A stretch of 64,000 nucleotides of DNA from Candidatus Bandiella numerosa (GCF_029981845.1 NZ_CP104164.1:434001-498000), one strand, 5' to 3'; shown: positions 8,531 through 17,957, counted from the stretch's first letter. The notes: generated from the sequence alone by a model not told the origin. Made by a program: numbers and translations.

Positions 8531-9202
8531 TTAGGCAGCAGCTATCACTTGCATAGCTTCATCCAAAATAGATTTAGCTTTTTGAAAATTCTCTCTTTGG
8601 ATATTAGCCGTGTTAGTATATCTTCCTACATCCATTGCAAATATATTTCTTATTTTCCCCATTAATGACAGAGTACGTTGTATTCCCCAGGGTGATTTGA
8701 ACTTTATCAGGCATTTCTCCTTTCTTCGTGTTGGTTGATGTGCATTTTCTACACGATTATTCAGTCTTTTATGGCTTCTATGTTCTGTTTTAGGGCACAT
8801 CACCTTAATTGGCTTAATATAACTCTTTAATTTATCTGTTACTATGACTCTTGGCACTGGATATGATTGTAATAATATAGATAAAAAGCGTATTGCTGAC
8901 TTTCTTATTACGGCGATTCTGTAAAAATACATCCAGCTCATATCACTCTGAGTCAACAGCTCTCCATAATATAAATATTCTCCATTTACTTTCATTGTCA
9001 TCTCATCTAAATGGCATTTATCTGTTATTTTTCTTTGTTTCCTTTTTATTACTTTTTCAAACTCTTTACCAAATTTATAGCACCAGCTCCTAATTGTTTC
9101 ATGGCTTACTTCTATTCCTCTGTATGGCAGCGTCAAGTTAAAACGAGAGTGGAATAATGAGATTTGATAGACCTCTTTCGAAACTTGAAAGATAGCAGAC
9201 AT
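8531..9202 (-). pseudogene. IS6-family transposase, decayed
   Basis: DDE transposase of the IS6/IS26 type. The family motifs are present: VSHETIRSWCYKFG, HLDEMTMKVNG with the first Asp, RVIVTDKLKSY with the second Asp, and NNRVENAHQPTRRKE with the Glu. Although the frame is open, the roughly 20 codons at about 8903-8966 are out of register. Read in the neighbouring frame they restore the expected WRAVDSE-stop-YELDVFLQNRRNKK, with an in-frame TGA at 8943-8945. Two compensating indels therefore scramble the segment between the first two catalytic Asp residues. The N-terminal 26 residues do not look like IS6, and the usual RDVEDLL-type segment is missing. Probably inactive. Confidence 0.8.
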
Positions 9203-9279
9203 AAATGATTTGTTTTGTTGACTTTTAAAAATAACATAATCACACTGGCTAGTGGGTATTAATTTTAAAAGGGGTATTT

Positions 9280-10296
9280 ATGTCTACAATATTTCAATTC
9301 ATTGGATTATTTGCAATTTCAAACCTGATTGAGCAGTCTATAGCATGTTCAGGTTGGGGGCATGTTGATTCTGGTAAACCTGATAACGCTGGTAACGTTA
9401 TACTAGTAAAAAATCGAGATGAAACAGCAGCACCTCAATACGTTGAGTTGGTAAAATATGAATCTGGCTATAGTTATATAGGATTGTTTTTAAAAAATAG
9501 CGACGGAAGCTTTGCTCCTAAAGCGGGAGTAAATGAAATAGGATTGGTCATGACATCACTTTCAGAAAGTACACAATTAGAAGCTCCGCACATGTGCCCA
9601 GGTGATCGTAGTGCTTCAGATATTATAAAAGATACCTTGTTGCACCATGACTCCGTAGAAGATGTAAAAGGTAGTGCAAAAAGCCTTTTTTCAAAAGCCG
9701 CACCAGCATTTTATATGTTGGCCGATAAAAAGGAAATTATCTACGTTGAAATTGCACCAAAGCCTCAAGGCAAATGCAACACTTCTGGCACCACCACTAA
9801 TGAGTATAGTATTACTACGCAGGACGACAATGGATATATTATGCATACAAATCATTACAATGTATCTGGAAAATTTTCGCAATACAATGTGAAGCCATAT
9901 CCAAGCACTTATTCAAGGTTGGATATGCTAAAAACGTTGTTAGGTAGTGATAAGAATACCAATACCATAGAGCAGTACTTAGCTTACGCGCATGATCAAA
10001 CCAATGGACCTAATGACAGTTTATTTAGGTATAATGTAGGTAATGATTTAGAGCAAACGTTGGCAACTTGGATTGTGCAAATTCCACAAGATGGGTCTGC
10101 TCCAATACTGGATGTTACATTATATCAAAATGTTGAAGTCTCCAATAATGTTGCAGAAATTAAAGAGTCGGTTCACAAGCAAGTAATTTTGACACCAGAT
10201 GTATTTCGTTCTTTTGAGCCGCTTTTAGGTAACACAGAAATATGCGTAAACAAAGAGGTAGACGGATCGATGGTCAGAGGGCAAGACGAATTGTAA
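9280..10296 (+). CDS. Exported Ntn-hydrolase, C45/acyltransferase-like
   Basis: 338 residues. A hydrophobic N-terminus (residues 3-21) leads directly to Cys23 in ACSGWG. In N-terminal-nucleophile hydrolases of the C45/C59 type the catalytic Cys becomes residue 1 after processing; the following GNVILVKNRDE supplies the usual Arg-Asp pair. GVNEIGLVMT, HTNHY and the later S-x-x-R-x-x-x-x-x-x-L (STYSRLDMLKTLL) match the acyl-CoA:6-APA acyltransferase / NAAA-like pattern. Likely substrate: an amide such as an N-acyl amine or bile-salt-like conjugate; not determinable here. It is next to a decayed transposase and may have been acquired. The SD-like GGGG lies a few bases before the ATG. Confidence 0.65.
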   Translation: MSTIFQFIGLFAISNLIEQSIACSGWGHVDSGKPDNAGNVILVKNRDETAAPQYVELVKYESGYSYIGLFLKNSDGSFAPKAGVNEIGLVMTSLSESTQLEAPHMCPGDRSASDIIKDTLLHHDSVEDVKGSAKSLFSKAAPAFYMLADKKEIIYVEIAPKPQGKCNTSGTTTNEYSITTQDDNGYIMHTNHYNVSGKFSQYNVKPYPSTYSRLDMLKTLLGSDKNTNTIEQYLAYAHDQTNGPNDSLFRYNVGNDLEQTLATWIVQIPQDGSAPILDVTLYQNVEVSNNVAEIKESVHKQVILTPDVFRSFEPLLGNTEICVNKEVDGSMVRGQDEL

Positions 10297-10402
10297 TACC
10301 AAATATAATTGGAATTGTGGAGTTGACATCTAAAAAGATATAGCGATGACGGTTTGTGAATTAACATCAAGATCGTCATTCTTAACAATTCTGCCTACTT
10401 AC

Positions 10403-10482
10403 ATAACCCGAGCTGAAGTTAAGGAATGATAAGAGATCTGTGTTTAGAGTGGATCAGTGTTCTTAACTCCAATTCGGGTTAT
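10403..10482. repeat. Long imperfect palindrome in intergenic DNA
   Basis: ATAACCCGAgctgaAGTTAAGGA pairs with tCTTAACTccaatTCGGGTTAT about 35 bases later, giving a possible stem-loop of about 80 nt with 16 conserved paired positions around a 5-base mismatch. This resembles small palindromic repeat elements common in Rickettsiales. The 327-base interval between the Ntn-hydrolase and tRNA-Ile holds no gene I can support. Confidence 0.4.
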
Positions 10483-10623
10483 CCTTAACATGCATCAAGC
10501 AGTTTTTCATGTTTTTCTTAATCTTTGTAATCAGTGTTGCGATTGTTGATTTAATTCACCGATTGTAGGTTAAATAGCAATTGCAACAACAAATCGCCAT
10601 TTTAAAGCTTATATATTAAAAAA

Positions 10624-10700
10624 TGGTGGGTCTGGGTGGATTTGAACCACCGACCTCACGCTTATCAGGCGTGCACTCTAACCAACTGAGCTACAAACCC
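10624..10700 (-). tRNA. tRNA-Ile (GAT)
   Basis: 77-nt cloverleaf read on the minus strand. The acceptor stem GGGTTTG/CAGACCC pairs with one G-T wobble. D arm is GCTCAGTTGGTTAGAGT, anticodon stem-loop ACGCCTGATAAGCGT gives anticodon GAT, and the T arm is GGTGGTTCAAATCCACC. The 3' CCA is encoded. It lies just downstream of rpmA on the same strand. Confidence 0.97.
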
Positions 10701-10716
10701 ATTTTACATTATTGTA

Positions 10717-10965
10717 TTAAATTACCGAAATGTATGTGCGATTTTTCTTGCCTGAAGAAAAATTTACTCTTCCAGAGGTGATAGCAAAAATTGTATGATC
10801 TTTGCCAATTCCAACATTTTCACCAGGATAAAATTTAGTTCCACGTTGGCGAACTATTATATTGCCGGGAATAACTGCTTGTCCTCCAGATTTTTTTAAA
10901 CCTAATCTCTTACTATGAGAATCTCTTCCATTCTTGGAACTACCACCCGCTTTTTTCGTTGCCAT
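10717..10965 (-). CDS. rpmA: 50S ribosomal protein L27
   Basis: Large-subunit protein whose N-terminus reaches the peptidyl-transferase centre. 82 residues with MATKKAGGSSKNGRDS and the signature GGQAVIPGNIIVRQRGTKF. No N-terminal cleavage extension as in Firmicutes. One base separates it from rplU. Confidence 0.98.
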   Translation of the reverse strand: MATKKAGGSSKNGRDSHSKRLGLKKSGGQAVIPGNIIVRQRGTKFYPGENVGIGKDHTIFAITSGRVNFSSGKKNRTYISVI

Positions 10966-10966
10966 A

Positions 10967-11290
10967 TTATTTTTCCTCTATTTTAGTTATTCTTAAAACA
11001 GTCACATTTTGTCTATGACCCTTTTTTCTTCTATAATTTTGGCGTCTCTTCTTCTTAAAAATAACAACCTTTTTATCTTTCATTTGCTCTAAAACCTCAG
11101 CTTTAACCTCAGCTGATTCGAGAAATGGTTCCCCTATTTTTACCGCACTTCCTTTATTGCTATCGTACAGCGCAAGAACTTTGGTAAAGCTTATTTCATC
11201 TCCAAGCTTGCCATCTAACTTTTCTATTTTAATGACATCACCTGCCTTAACGTGATATTGTTTACCACCTGTCTCTATTACAGCTAACAT
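10967..11290 (-). CDS. rplU: 50S ribosomal protein L21
   Basis: 23S rRNA-binding protein. 107 residues opening MLAVIETGGKQYHVKAGD, with the basic C-terminal KKKRRQNYRRKKGHRQ segment. First gene of an rplU-rpmA pair; a candidate promoter lies just upstream. Confidence 0.98.
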   Translation of the reverse strand: MLAVIETGGKQYHVKAGDVIKIEKLDGKLGDEISFTKVLALYDSNKGSAVKIGEPFLESAEVKAEVLEQMKDKKVVIFKKKRRQNYRRKKGHRQNVTVLRITKIEEK

Positions 11291-11320
11291 TTGCTTATTT
11301 TGTCTTCAGTTAAAGTCATA

Positions 11321-11349
11321 TTTTTAGTACCATATGTTAAAAAAGTCAA
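11321..11349 (-). promoter_or_regulatory. Candidate sigma-70 promoter of rplU-rpmA
   Basis: On the minus strand TTGACT is followed after exactly 17 bases by TAAAAA, placing a start site about 20-25 bases upstream of the rplU ATG. The -35 hexamer is 5/6 and the -10 is 4/6 to consensus. No other comparable pair is seen in the short gap to the atp operon. Confidence 0.45.
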
Positions 11350-11395
11350 TTAAAATAACAATTATATACCCATAATGTAGAGTATTGACTAGCAT

Positions 11396-11785
11396 CTATA
11401 CATTATTAATAAAAAAATATTCAGATAAATAATTGTAAAAATCTCTTTCATCTGAATTATTAGAGCCTTTTAGCTTATTATTTATAAATTCTCTTTCTAA
11501 TTTTTTTGGGTTCATGATATCTACAGCATATGGACTATTAATTTCACAAGTGTTAGTACTATTATCAAAACGTAAAAGCGATCGTGCTATTATAAAAATA
11601 GGGACAAAATCATGTTTTTTACATACTGATACAATGCCTGTCCTTAATATACTAATATAGTTCTCATGATTTGGTAACAATTCAAAAATTCCAAATTCAC
11701 CTGGCAATAATATACCATCGTAGTGAGAATTTTCAACATAACCCTCAGGTGTGATTATTTTTAAATGGATTTTACCCTTAGACAT
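11396..11785 (-). CDS. atpC: ATP synthase F1 epsilon subunit
   Basis: Central-stalk subunit that couples rotation and inhibits ATPase activity. 129 residues with the N-terminal beta-sandwich (LKIITPEGYV, then LLPGEFGIFELLPNHENYIS). The C-terminal helical part is short and poorly conserved, as in other Rickettsiales. Last gene of atpHAGDC, ten bases after atpD. Confidence 0.93.
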   Translation of the reverse strand: MSKGKIHLKIITPEGYVENSHYDGILLPGEFGIFELLPNHENYISILRTGIVSVCKKHDFVPIFIIARSLLRFDNSTNTCEINSPYAVDIMNPKKLEREFINNKLKGSNNSDERDFYNYLSEYFFINNV

Positions 11786-11795
11786 ATCTCACAAT

Positions 11796-13202
11796 TTATT
11801 TTAGGTTTTTTGCTTTTTCCAAAACTTCTTCAATACTACCAACCATATAGAACGCCATCTCCGAAATATCGTCATATTTGCCTTCAATAATATCTTTAAA
11901 TCCTTTTATGGTATCTTGTAAAGCCACAAATTTTCCTGGAGAACCTGTAAAAACCTCTGCAACATGAAATGGTTGTGATAGAAATTTTTGAATTTTTCTA
12001 GCTCTTGAAACGATTAATTTATCACTTTCAGAAAGCTCATCCATACCTAAAATTGCTATTATATCCTGTAGTGACTTATACGTTTGCAATGTTTTCTGAA
12101 CTTCTCTAGCAACTTTGTAATGTTCCTCACCTACTATATCCTTGGATAATGCTTGAGATGTACTATCCAATGGATCAATTGCAGGATATATTCCTTGCTC
12201 TGCAATTTGCCTACTTAGAACAGTCGTTGCATCAAGATGAGAAAACGATGTAGCGGGAGCTGGATCAGTCAAGTCATCAGCTGGAACATATATTGCTTGA
12301 ACTGAGGTAATGGAACCAGTTTTTGTTGAAGTAATCCTTTCTTGAAGATTTGCCATTTCCATTGCAAGTGTTGGTTGGTACCCAACTGCAGATGGTATTC
12401 TTCCTAGCAATGCTGATATCTCCGCACCAGCTTGAGTAAATCTAAAAATATTATCTACAAAAAACAATACATCCTGCTGTTCTTGATCTCTAAAATATTC
12501 AGCTATTGAAAGCCCAGTTAATGCAACCCTTGCCCTCGCTCCAGGTGGTTCGTTCATCTGCCCATACACTAAGCTAACCTTTGAATTAGCAATATTCTCT
12601 TCATCAATAACCTTTGAGTCAATCATTTCATGATATAAATCATTCCCCTCCCGTGTTCTCTCTCCAACTCCTGCAAATACTGAATATCCACCATGGGCCT
12701 TAGCAATATTGTTAATTAATTCCATTATCAATACTGTTTTTCCAACACCTGCCCCTCCAAATAGACCAATTTTTCCACCCTTAATATATGGGGCTAGCAA
12801 ATCTACAACCTTTATTCCTGTTACTAAAATTTCTGTATCAGTTGATAAACATTCTAGCTCGGGAGATTTTCTATGAATAGAAGAATAATTTTCGCTTTTT
12901 ATTTCCCCTTTTTGATCAATTGGATTACCAATAACATCCATAATTCTTCCAAGCGTTCCTTTTCCAACAGGGACAGTTATTGGCTTACCGGTATCAATAA
13001 CTTCGTCTCCTCTCTTTAGTCCATCAGTCAAATCCATTGCAATCGCTCTAATGACACCATCACCTATATGTTGGATAACCTCAAAAACAATTTCCCTATT
13101 TTTATCTTTATATTTTAAAGCATTGAGAATATTAGGTACTTCACCTTCAAATTTAATATCTAACACTGCACCAAAAATTTGCGATACTTTTCCTTTATTC
13201 AT
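11796..13202 (-). CDS. atpD: ATP synthase F1 beta subunit
   Basis: Catalytic subunit of F1. 468 residues. The Walker A is GGAGVGKT (about residues 149-156), with GERTREGNDLYHEM, the Walker B-region DVLFFVDNIFRF and the later LSRQIAEQGIYPAIDPLDS. Full-length with all the catalytic motifs. A 27-base gap separates it from atpG. Confidence 0.99.
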   Translation of the reverse strand: MNKGKVSQIFGAVLDIKFEGEVPNILNALKYKDKNREIVFEVIQHIGDGVIRAIAMDLTDGLKRGDEVIDTGKPITVPVGKGTLGRIMDVIGNPIDQKGEIKSENYSSIHRKSPELECLSTDTEILVTGIKVVDLLAPYIKGGKIGLFGGAGVGKTVLIMELINNIAKAHGGYSVFAGVGERTREGNDLYHEMIDSKVIDEENIANSKVSLVYGQMNEPPGARARVALTGLSIAEYFRDQEQQDVLFFVDNIFRFTQAGAEISALLGRIPSAVGYQPTLAMEMANLQERITSTKTGSITSVQAIYVPADDLTDPAPATSFSHLDATTVLSRQIAEQGIYPAIDPLDSTSQALSKDIVGEEHYKVAREVQKTLQTYKSLQDIIAILGMDELSESDKLIVSRARKIQKFLSQPFHVAEVFTGSPGKFVALQDTIKGFKDIIEGKYDDISEMAFYMVGSIEEVLEKAKNLK

Positions 13203-13229
13203 ATGTTGTTACCATCCAAATTATTTTAT

Positions 13230-14117
13230 TCAATTAGTTGCTTCCGCTCCAGAAATAATTTCAATTAATTCTTTTGTAATAATAGCTTGTCTACTCCTAT
13301 TATATAGCAAATTCAACTCTTTAAGCATTTTGTCTGAGTTTTTTGTAGCACTGTCCATTGCTAACATTCTCGTTGAGTGTTCGCAAGTTAAACTATGAGC
13401 ACACACATGTAAAATGGTAGCGGCAATATAATCATCAATCAATTTTTTCAAAATTAGCTCTATATCATTATCAAACTCAAAAATTTCCCCATCAGACTTT
13501 GCAAAACAATCAGTATTTTTTATTTCATCCATTTGTAGTGGTATTAACTTAATGTCTTTAACTTGTTGACTTAGAACAGAGTTAAATTTTGTATATATAA
13601 CTCTACATTCACTAAATTTTTCTTTTATAAACACATCCTTAATCTCTTTACTTAATAAAACAGAGGCATTATAGGAAATTTTTTTGTTATTCTCTCTAAA
13701 AAAAGGTACGCTTTCTTCAATATTTTTTTTATGATGCGCCTGCATGTATTGTGAAATTCTATTGCCTACACAGAAAATTTTAACATCATTATTTTGCTGT
13801 AATTTAGAAGTAATATAGCCAGTTATTTTCGAATTAAATGAACCACATAAACCTTTATCAGAGCCAAAAGCAACAAATAATGTTTTTGACTTATCAATCT
13901 TCGTAGATAAAGAAATAAATTGCTCCAAAAGGTCTGGAGCTTTATTATTTACATCTATTAAAAGCTTTTGAAACCCCTTTAAATAAGCTTCCGAATTAAC
14001 TATACTATTTTGCGCACTTCTCAAGCTAGATGCAGAAACTATCTTCATTGCCTGAGTAATTTTTTTAGTAGAATTTATTCCTTTTATCCTATTTTTTATG
14101 TATTTTAGTGATGGCAT
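13230..14117 (-). CDS. atpG: ATP synthase F1 gamma subunit
   Basis: Rotating central shaft of F1. 295 residues: an N-terminal helix with RIKGINSTKKITQAMKIVSA and a C-terminal helix ending RSRQAIITKELIEIISGA. The family's DKGLCGSFN motif is present. Three bases follow the atpA stop. Confidence 0.97.
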   Translation of the reverse strand: MPSLKYIKNRIKGINSTKKITQAMKIVSASSLRSAQNSIVNSEAYLKGFQKLLIDVNNKAPDLLEQFISLSTKIDKSKTLFVAFGSDKGLCGSFNSKITGYITSKLQQNNDVKIFCVGNRISQYMQAHHKKNIEESVPFFRENNKKISYNASVLLSKEIKDVFIKEKFSECRVIYTKFNSVLSQQVKDIKLIPLQMDEIKNTDCFAKSDGEIFEFDNDIELILKKLIDDYIAATILHVCAHSLTCEHSTRMLAMDSATKNSDKMLKELNLLYNRSRQAIITKELIEIISGAEATN

Positions 14118-14120
14118 ATT

Positions 14121-15644
14121 TTAAGAGTATAGTTTTACAAATTGATTTAAATAGTCTGTAAGCTCAATCTGCATTTCTTCAGAAAGTTTCTTTTCTTGCC
14201 TAATTTTTTTTAGTAAATCTTTTTTGTCTTTTTTGATTTGAAAAAGCAACTTATTTTCAAAATCACTTATGTTGCGCACATCTATCTCCTTTAAAAAGCC
14301 TTTAACTGCTGTAAATATTGAAATCACTTGCTCTTCAATTTGTAAAGGAGCATATAGTGGTTGCTTTAATAACTCAGTAAGCCTATCACCTCTTTCAAGT
14401 AAATCTTTTGTTGATGAGTCCAAATCAGATGCAAATTGAGAAAAAGCTTGCATTTCCCTATACTGAGCTAAATCAAGCTTCATAGTCCCAGCAACTTTTT
14501 TCATTGCATCTATCTGAGCTGCCGATCCAACTCTACTAACAGATAACCCGATATTAATAGCAGGTTTAATCCCTTTATAAAACAATTCCGTTTCTAGAAA
14601 AATTTGTCCATCTGTTATTGATATAACATTTGTAGGTATGTATGCAGAAACATCTCCTGCTTGAGTCTCTATAATTGGTAATGCAGTTAACGAACCGGCT
14701 CCCATCTCATCTGAAAGCTTTGCAGCTCTTTCTAAAAGTCTTGAGTGTACGTAAAAAATATCACCAGGATACGCTTCCCTTCCAGGAGGTCTCCTTAACA
14801 AAAGCGACATCTGACGATAGCACACTGCATGTTTGCTTAAATCATCATAAATAATCAATGCATGCATACCGTTATCTCTAAAAAATTCCCCCATTGTACA
14901 TCCAACATATGGAGCATAGAATTGTAATGGAGTTGGATCGGATGCTGAGGCAACTACAACAATTGTATATTCTAAAGCGCCTGCTTCCTCTAATTTTTTC
15001 ACAATTTTTGCAACCGAAGATCTTTTTTGACCAATTGCTACATATATGCAATATAGCTTCTCACTTTCGTCGTTTGACTTATTTATTTCTTTTTGGTTCA
15101 GTATAGTATCAATTGCTATAGAGGTTTTTCCAACTTGTCTATCTCCAATTATTAACTCACGTTGACCTCTACCAATTGGCACTAAACTGTCAATAGCCTT
15201 TATTCCTGTTTGAACAGGTTCATGAACTGATTTCCTAGCAATAATTCCAGGAGCCTTTACATCTACTTTTTTGTAAACAACATCCTTAAGCTCCCCTTTA
15301 TTATCAAGTGGATTTCCGAAGGCATCAACAACTCGCCCCAATAAACTTTTACCTGTCGGAGCCTCAAAAAATTGTTTTTTTCGCTTTATAATCTCACCTT
15401 CTTTTATATCTTTATCATCCCCTAATATAACAATCCCAACATTATCTTCTTCAATGTTAAAAACTATACCTTCAACGCCATTTTCAAATTGTACTATTTC
15501 ATTGAATTCAACATTATCAAGACCATATGCTATTGCAACGCCATCAAAAATTTTTATGACCTGACCAACCTCTTCAAATTCTACTTTATGCTCTAGATTG
15601 GCTATTTCATTTTTTAGTACATCTACTATTTCTGAAGCTTTCAT
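14121..15644 (-). CDS. atpA: ATP synthase F1 alpha subunit
   Basis: Regulatory nucleotide-binding subunit of F1. 507 residues. P-loop GDRQVGKTSIA at about residue 170, then GRGQRELIIGDRQ and the C-terminal S-R-V-G-S-A-A-Q arginine-finger region. The start overlaps atpH by four bases (ATGA type), indicating translational coupling. Confidence 0.99.
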   Translation of the reverse strand: MKASEIVDVLKNEIANLEHKVEFEEVGQVIKIFDGVAIAYGLDNVEFNEIVQFENGVEGIVFNIEEDNVGIVILGDDKDIKEGEIIKRKKQFFEAPTGKSLLGRVVDAFGNPLDNKGELKDVVYKKVDVKAPGIIARKSVHEPVQTGIKAIDSLVPIGRGQRELIIGDRQVGKTSIAIDTILNQKEINKSNDESEKLYCIYVAIGQKRSSVAKIVKKLEEAGALEYTIVVVASASDPTPLQFYAPYVGCTMGEFFRDNGMHALIIYDDLSKHAVCYRQMSLLLRRPPGREAYPGDIFYVHSRLLERAAKLSDEMGAGSLTALPIIETQAGDVSAYIPTNVISITDGQIFLETELFYKGIKPAINIGLSVSRVGSAAQIDAMKKVAGTMKLDLAQYREMQAFSQFASDLDSSTKDLLERGDRLTELLKQPLYAPLQIEEQVISIFTAVKGFLKEIDVRNISDFENKLLFQIKKDKKDLLKKIRQEKKLSEEMQIELTDYLNQFVKLYS

Positions 15645-16219
15645 ATTATACCTAATTCATTAATTTTAAATTTACGCCTGTTGGTTAAAAATTTTATCTC
15701 CTTAATCCTTGATCTAAATGATAAATCTAGCATTAGTGAATCTTTTTTAATGATAACGCCTCCTAAAATTTCATTATCATAATTTATATTGAACTTAATA
15801 CTCATGCTGTGAAAGTACTTAGTTAGTTCATTTTTCACTTTATCTAAATAGCCATCATCTTGTTGCTTTGCTAAAATCAACTTTAGCGTTTGTATATTGT
15901 TTTTTTTATCGATTATTTTTTCCAGTGAAGTGATAATTTTTTTCAATAAATATAGCCTTTTTTTCTCTATTAGCACCACTATAAAACTTCTTGATAAATC
16001 TGAAATTTTCATTTTGCCAAGCAAAGTATTACAAAACACCATCTTTGTTTTTTTAGGTGCACATTTGTTTAATAATAATTTTTCAACAGACTTATTAACT
16101 TGAATTTGAGCAAAGAAATAATTAATTTCGCCAAAAACTTTATCTATTTGACCCAGCTTCTTCATATTTATAAATAATGCTAAAGCATATCTTTCGACTA
16201 TTACATTTTCAGAAATCAT
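15641..16219 (-). CDS. atpH: ATP synthase F1 delta subunit
   Basis: Peripheral-stalk subunit joining F1 to the b subunits. About 192 residues from the ATG. It is divergent, but the N-terminal helical bundle (VIVERYALALFINMKK) and the C-terminal NYDNEILGGVIIKKDSLMLD-like segment, with its conserved GG and D, identify it. First gene of atpHAGDC; the Fo genes are not in this window. An upstream TTG one codon earlier is possible but less likely. Confidence 0.93.
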   Translation of the reverse strand: MISENVIVERYALALFINMKKLGQIDKVFGEINYFFAQIQVNKSVEKLLLNKCAPKKTKMVFCNTLLGKMKISDLSRSFIVVLIEKKRLYLLKKIITSLEKIIDKKNNIQTLKLILAKQQDDGYLDKVKNELTKYFHSMSIKFNINYDNEILGGVIIKKDSLMLDLSFRSRIKEIKFLTNRRKFKINELGII

Positions 16220-16359
16220 CAATAAAGCACCCTACGAGAGTAATTAAATTAAAAAAAGAAAAGCGTATATAAAATATTTTTATACACTTATTAAAAAGTT
16301 GTAAATATAAATTTGTACCTATCCCAATTTTTGTCACTTTAAATGCTACTATACTTGCT

Positions 16360-16752
16360 TTACATCATATCTAAAATAAATTTTGCTTCTTCACTCATCA
16401 TTGATTTATCCCATTTGGGTTGCCAAACAAGTTGTACATTAACCTCGCTTGCATTTTTCATTATTTGCTCAATTTTTTTCTTCACTTCTTGTGGAATTGC
16501 ATCTGCAACTGGACAAGTTGGAGACGTTAGTGTCATCTCTATATTAATTATATTTTTTGAGGAAGTTTCAATATTATAAATCAATCCCAAATCCCAAATA
16601 TTTACTGATATTTCCGGATCATATATGAGCTTAAGTATTGCGATTATTTTATCCCTTGTTCCATTTATTTTATTGACACTATTTAATTCTTCTTCAGTAA
16701 AATCTCTGAATATACTTTCACTACCTTGTTTTATAAAATCTTTTAATTCCAT
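16360..16752 (-). CDS. sufT: SUF-associated DUF59/MIP18 protein (SufT-like)
   Basis: About 130 residues. The MIP18/DUF59 core is visible as KLIYDPEISVNIWDLGLIYN and the Cys-containing loop MTLTSPTCPVADAIP, which in this family binds or transfers Fe-S clusters. An N-terminal extension of about 35 residues precedes the core. It follows sufS by a few bases in the Rrf2-sufBCDS operon, which supports a role in Fe-S maturation. I chose the ATG two codons after a TTG. Confidence 0.88.
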   Translation of the reverse strand: MELKDFIKQGSESIFRDFTEEELNSVNKINGTRDKIIAILKLIYDPEISVNIWDLGLIYNIETSSKNIINIEMTLTSPTCPVADAIPQEVKKKIEQIMKNASEVNVQLVWQPKWDKSMMSEEAKFILDMM

Positions 16753-16760
16753 ATACAATA

Positions 16761-17957
16761 TTATGCAAAAAAGTTATTCACTTTTTTTAAAGCCTCAACT
16801 AGCTTATGAGCATCTTCTAGGTTATTATATATGCCTAATGATATCCTTGCTACACCAAGTACTTCAAGAAAATTCATCAGTGGTTTTGCACAATGGTGAC
16901 CCGCTCTAATTGCAACGTTGCTTTTATTTAGTATTTCTCCAATATCTGAATGATGCGCATTGATATGAGTTATTGATATAATACTTGTATCTTCGTTATG
17001 ACCAAAAATTTTGAAATTTTTTAATTTCCCAATCTCACTTCTTATGTATTTTGCAATTTCTTTTTCTTCCTCCCAAGATTTCAACAAATCAATTGAGTTT
17101 AAATAATGCAATGCCTCACCAAACGCTATAACTTCTGCAATTGCTGGTGTGCCTGCTTCAAATTTATATGGTGGTTTCAAAAAAGTGCTTTTTTCAAATG
17201 ACACATCATCAATCATTGAACCACCAGTTTGGTAACCTGATATAGAATCTAGCATTTTATATTTTCCATATAAAATTCCAACACCTGTTGGACCGTATAA
17301 TTTATGAGATGAAAAAACTAAAAAATCACAATCCAAATCTGTAACATCTATTTTCATATGCGCTATTGATTGGCAAGCGTCAACCAAAACCTTTACACCA
17401 TATTTTTTGGCAACCTTAACTACTCTTTTAACATCAACAATTGATCCAAAAACATTTGACATATGCGTAATTGCAATCAGCTTCACCTTCGAGGAAATAA
17501 GTTTTTCGAATTCATCAAATCTAAGCTCTCCATCTTCAGAGATAGGAATTATCGTTAATGTAGCGTTTCTTTCTATGCATAACTGTTGCCAAGGAACAAT
17601 ATTTGAGTGATGCTCGATAGCAGAAATTAATATTTCATCTCCTTCGGTAACAAAACTTTTTCCAAATGAGTGCGCAACAAGATTGATTCCCTCAGTTGCA
17701 CTTTTTGTAAATATTATTTCTTTATCTGAATTGGCATTGATAAATTTTGCGACATGGGATCTTACTTTTTCAAAATCTTCAGTAGCTTTTGCGCTTAAGT
17801 CATAAATTCCTCTATGAATATTGGCAAAATTATATGAATAAAATTCTACAATTTTATCAATAACACATTTAGGTTTTTGGCTGCTAGCTGCAGAATCTAA
17901 AAAAGTAACGCAATTTTTTTGATTAAAAAATGGAAAATCTTCACGTATTTTATTCAT
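16761..17957 (-). CDS. sufS: Cysteine desulfurase SufS
   Basis: PLP enzyme that takes sulfur from cysteine for Fe-S assembly. About 398 residues from the chosen ATG, which overlaps the sufD stop (ATGAATAA) and gives the standard opening NKIREDFPFF. Visible motifs are FLDSAASSQKP, the PLP-lysine segment FSSHKLYGPTGVG, and the catalytic Cys in RAGHHCAKPLM, near the C-terminus as in group II desulfurases. An upstream in-frame start would add 18 residues inside sufD and is unlikely. Its partner SufE is encoded divergently at the other end of the operon. Confidence 0.97.
   Translation of the reverse strand: MNKIREDFPFFNQKNCVTFLDSAASSQKPKCVIDKIVEFYSYNFANIHRGIYDLSAKATEDFEKVRSHVAKFINANSDKEIIFTKSATEGINLVAHSFGKSFVTEGDEILISAIEHHSNIVPWQQLCIERNATLTIIPISEDGELRFDEFEKLISSKVKLIAITHMSNVFGSIVDVKRVVKVAKKYGVKVLVDACQSIAHMKIDVTDLDCDFLVFSSHKLYGPTGVGILYGKYKMLDSISGYQTGGSMIDDVSFEKSTFLKPPYKFEAGTPAIAEVIAFGEALHYLNSIDLLKSWEEEKEIAKYIRSEIGKLKNFKIFGHNEDTSIISITHINAHHSDIGEILNKSNVAIRAGHHCAKPLMNFLEVLGVARISLGIYNNLEDAHKLVEALKKVNNFFA

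Noticed and set aside
9674..9892. Internal alternative frames in the Ntn-hydrolase gene
   Set aside because: The main frame has continuous family motifs across this part, so the other frames are shadows.
16260..16300. AT-rich near-palindrome GTATATAAAATATTTTTATAC before atpH as a terminator
   Set aside because: Pure A/T with no clear stem-plus-T-tract; such stretches are expected by chance in this composition.
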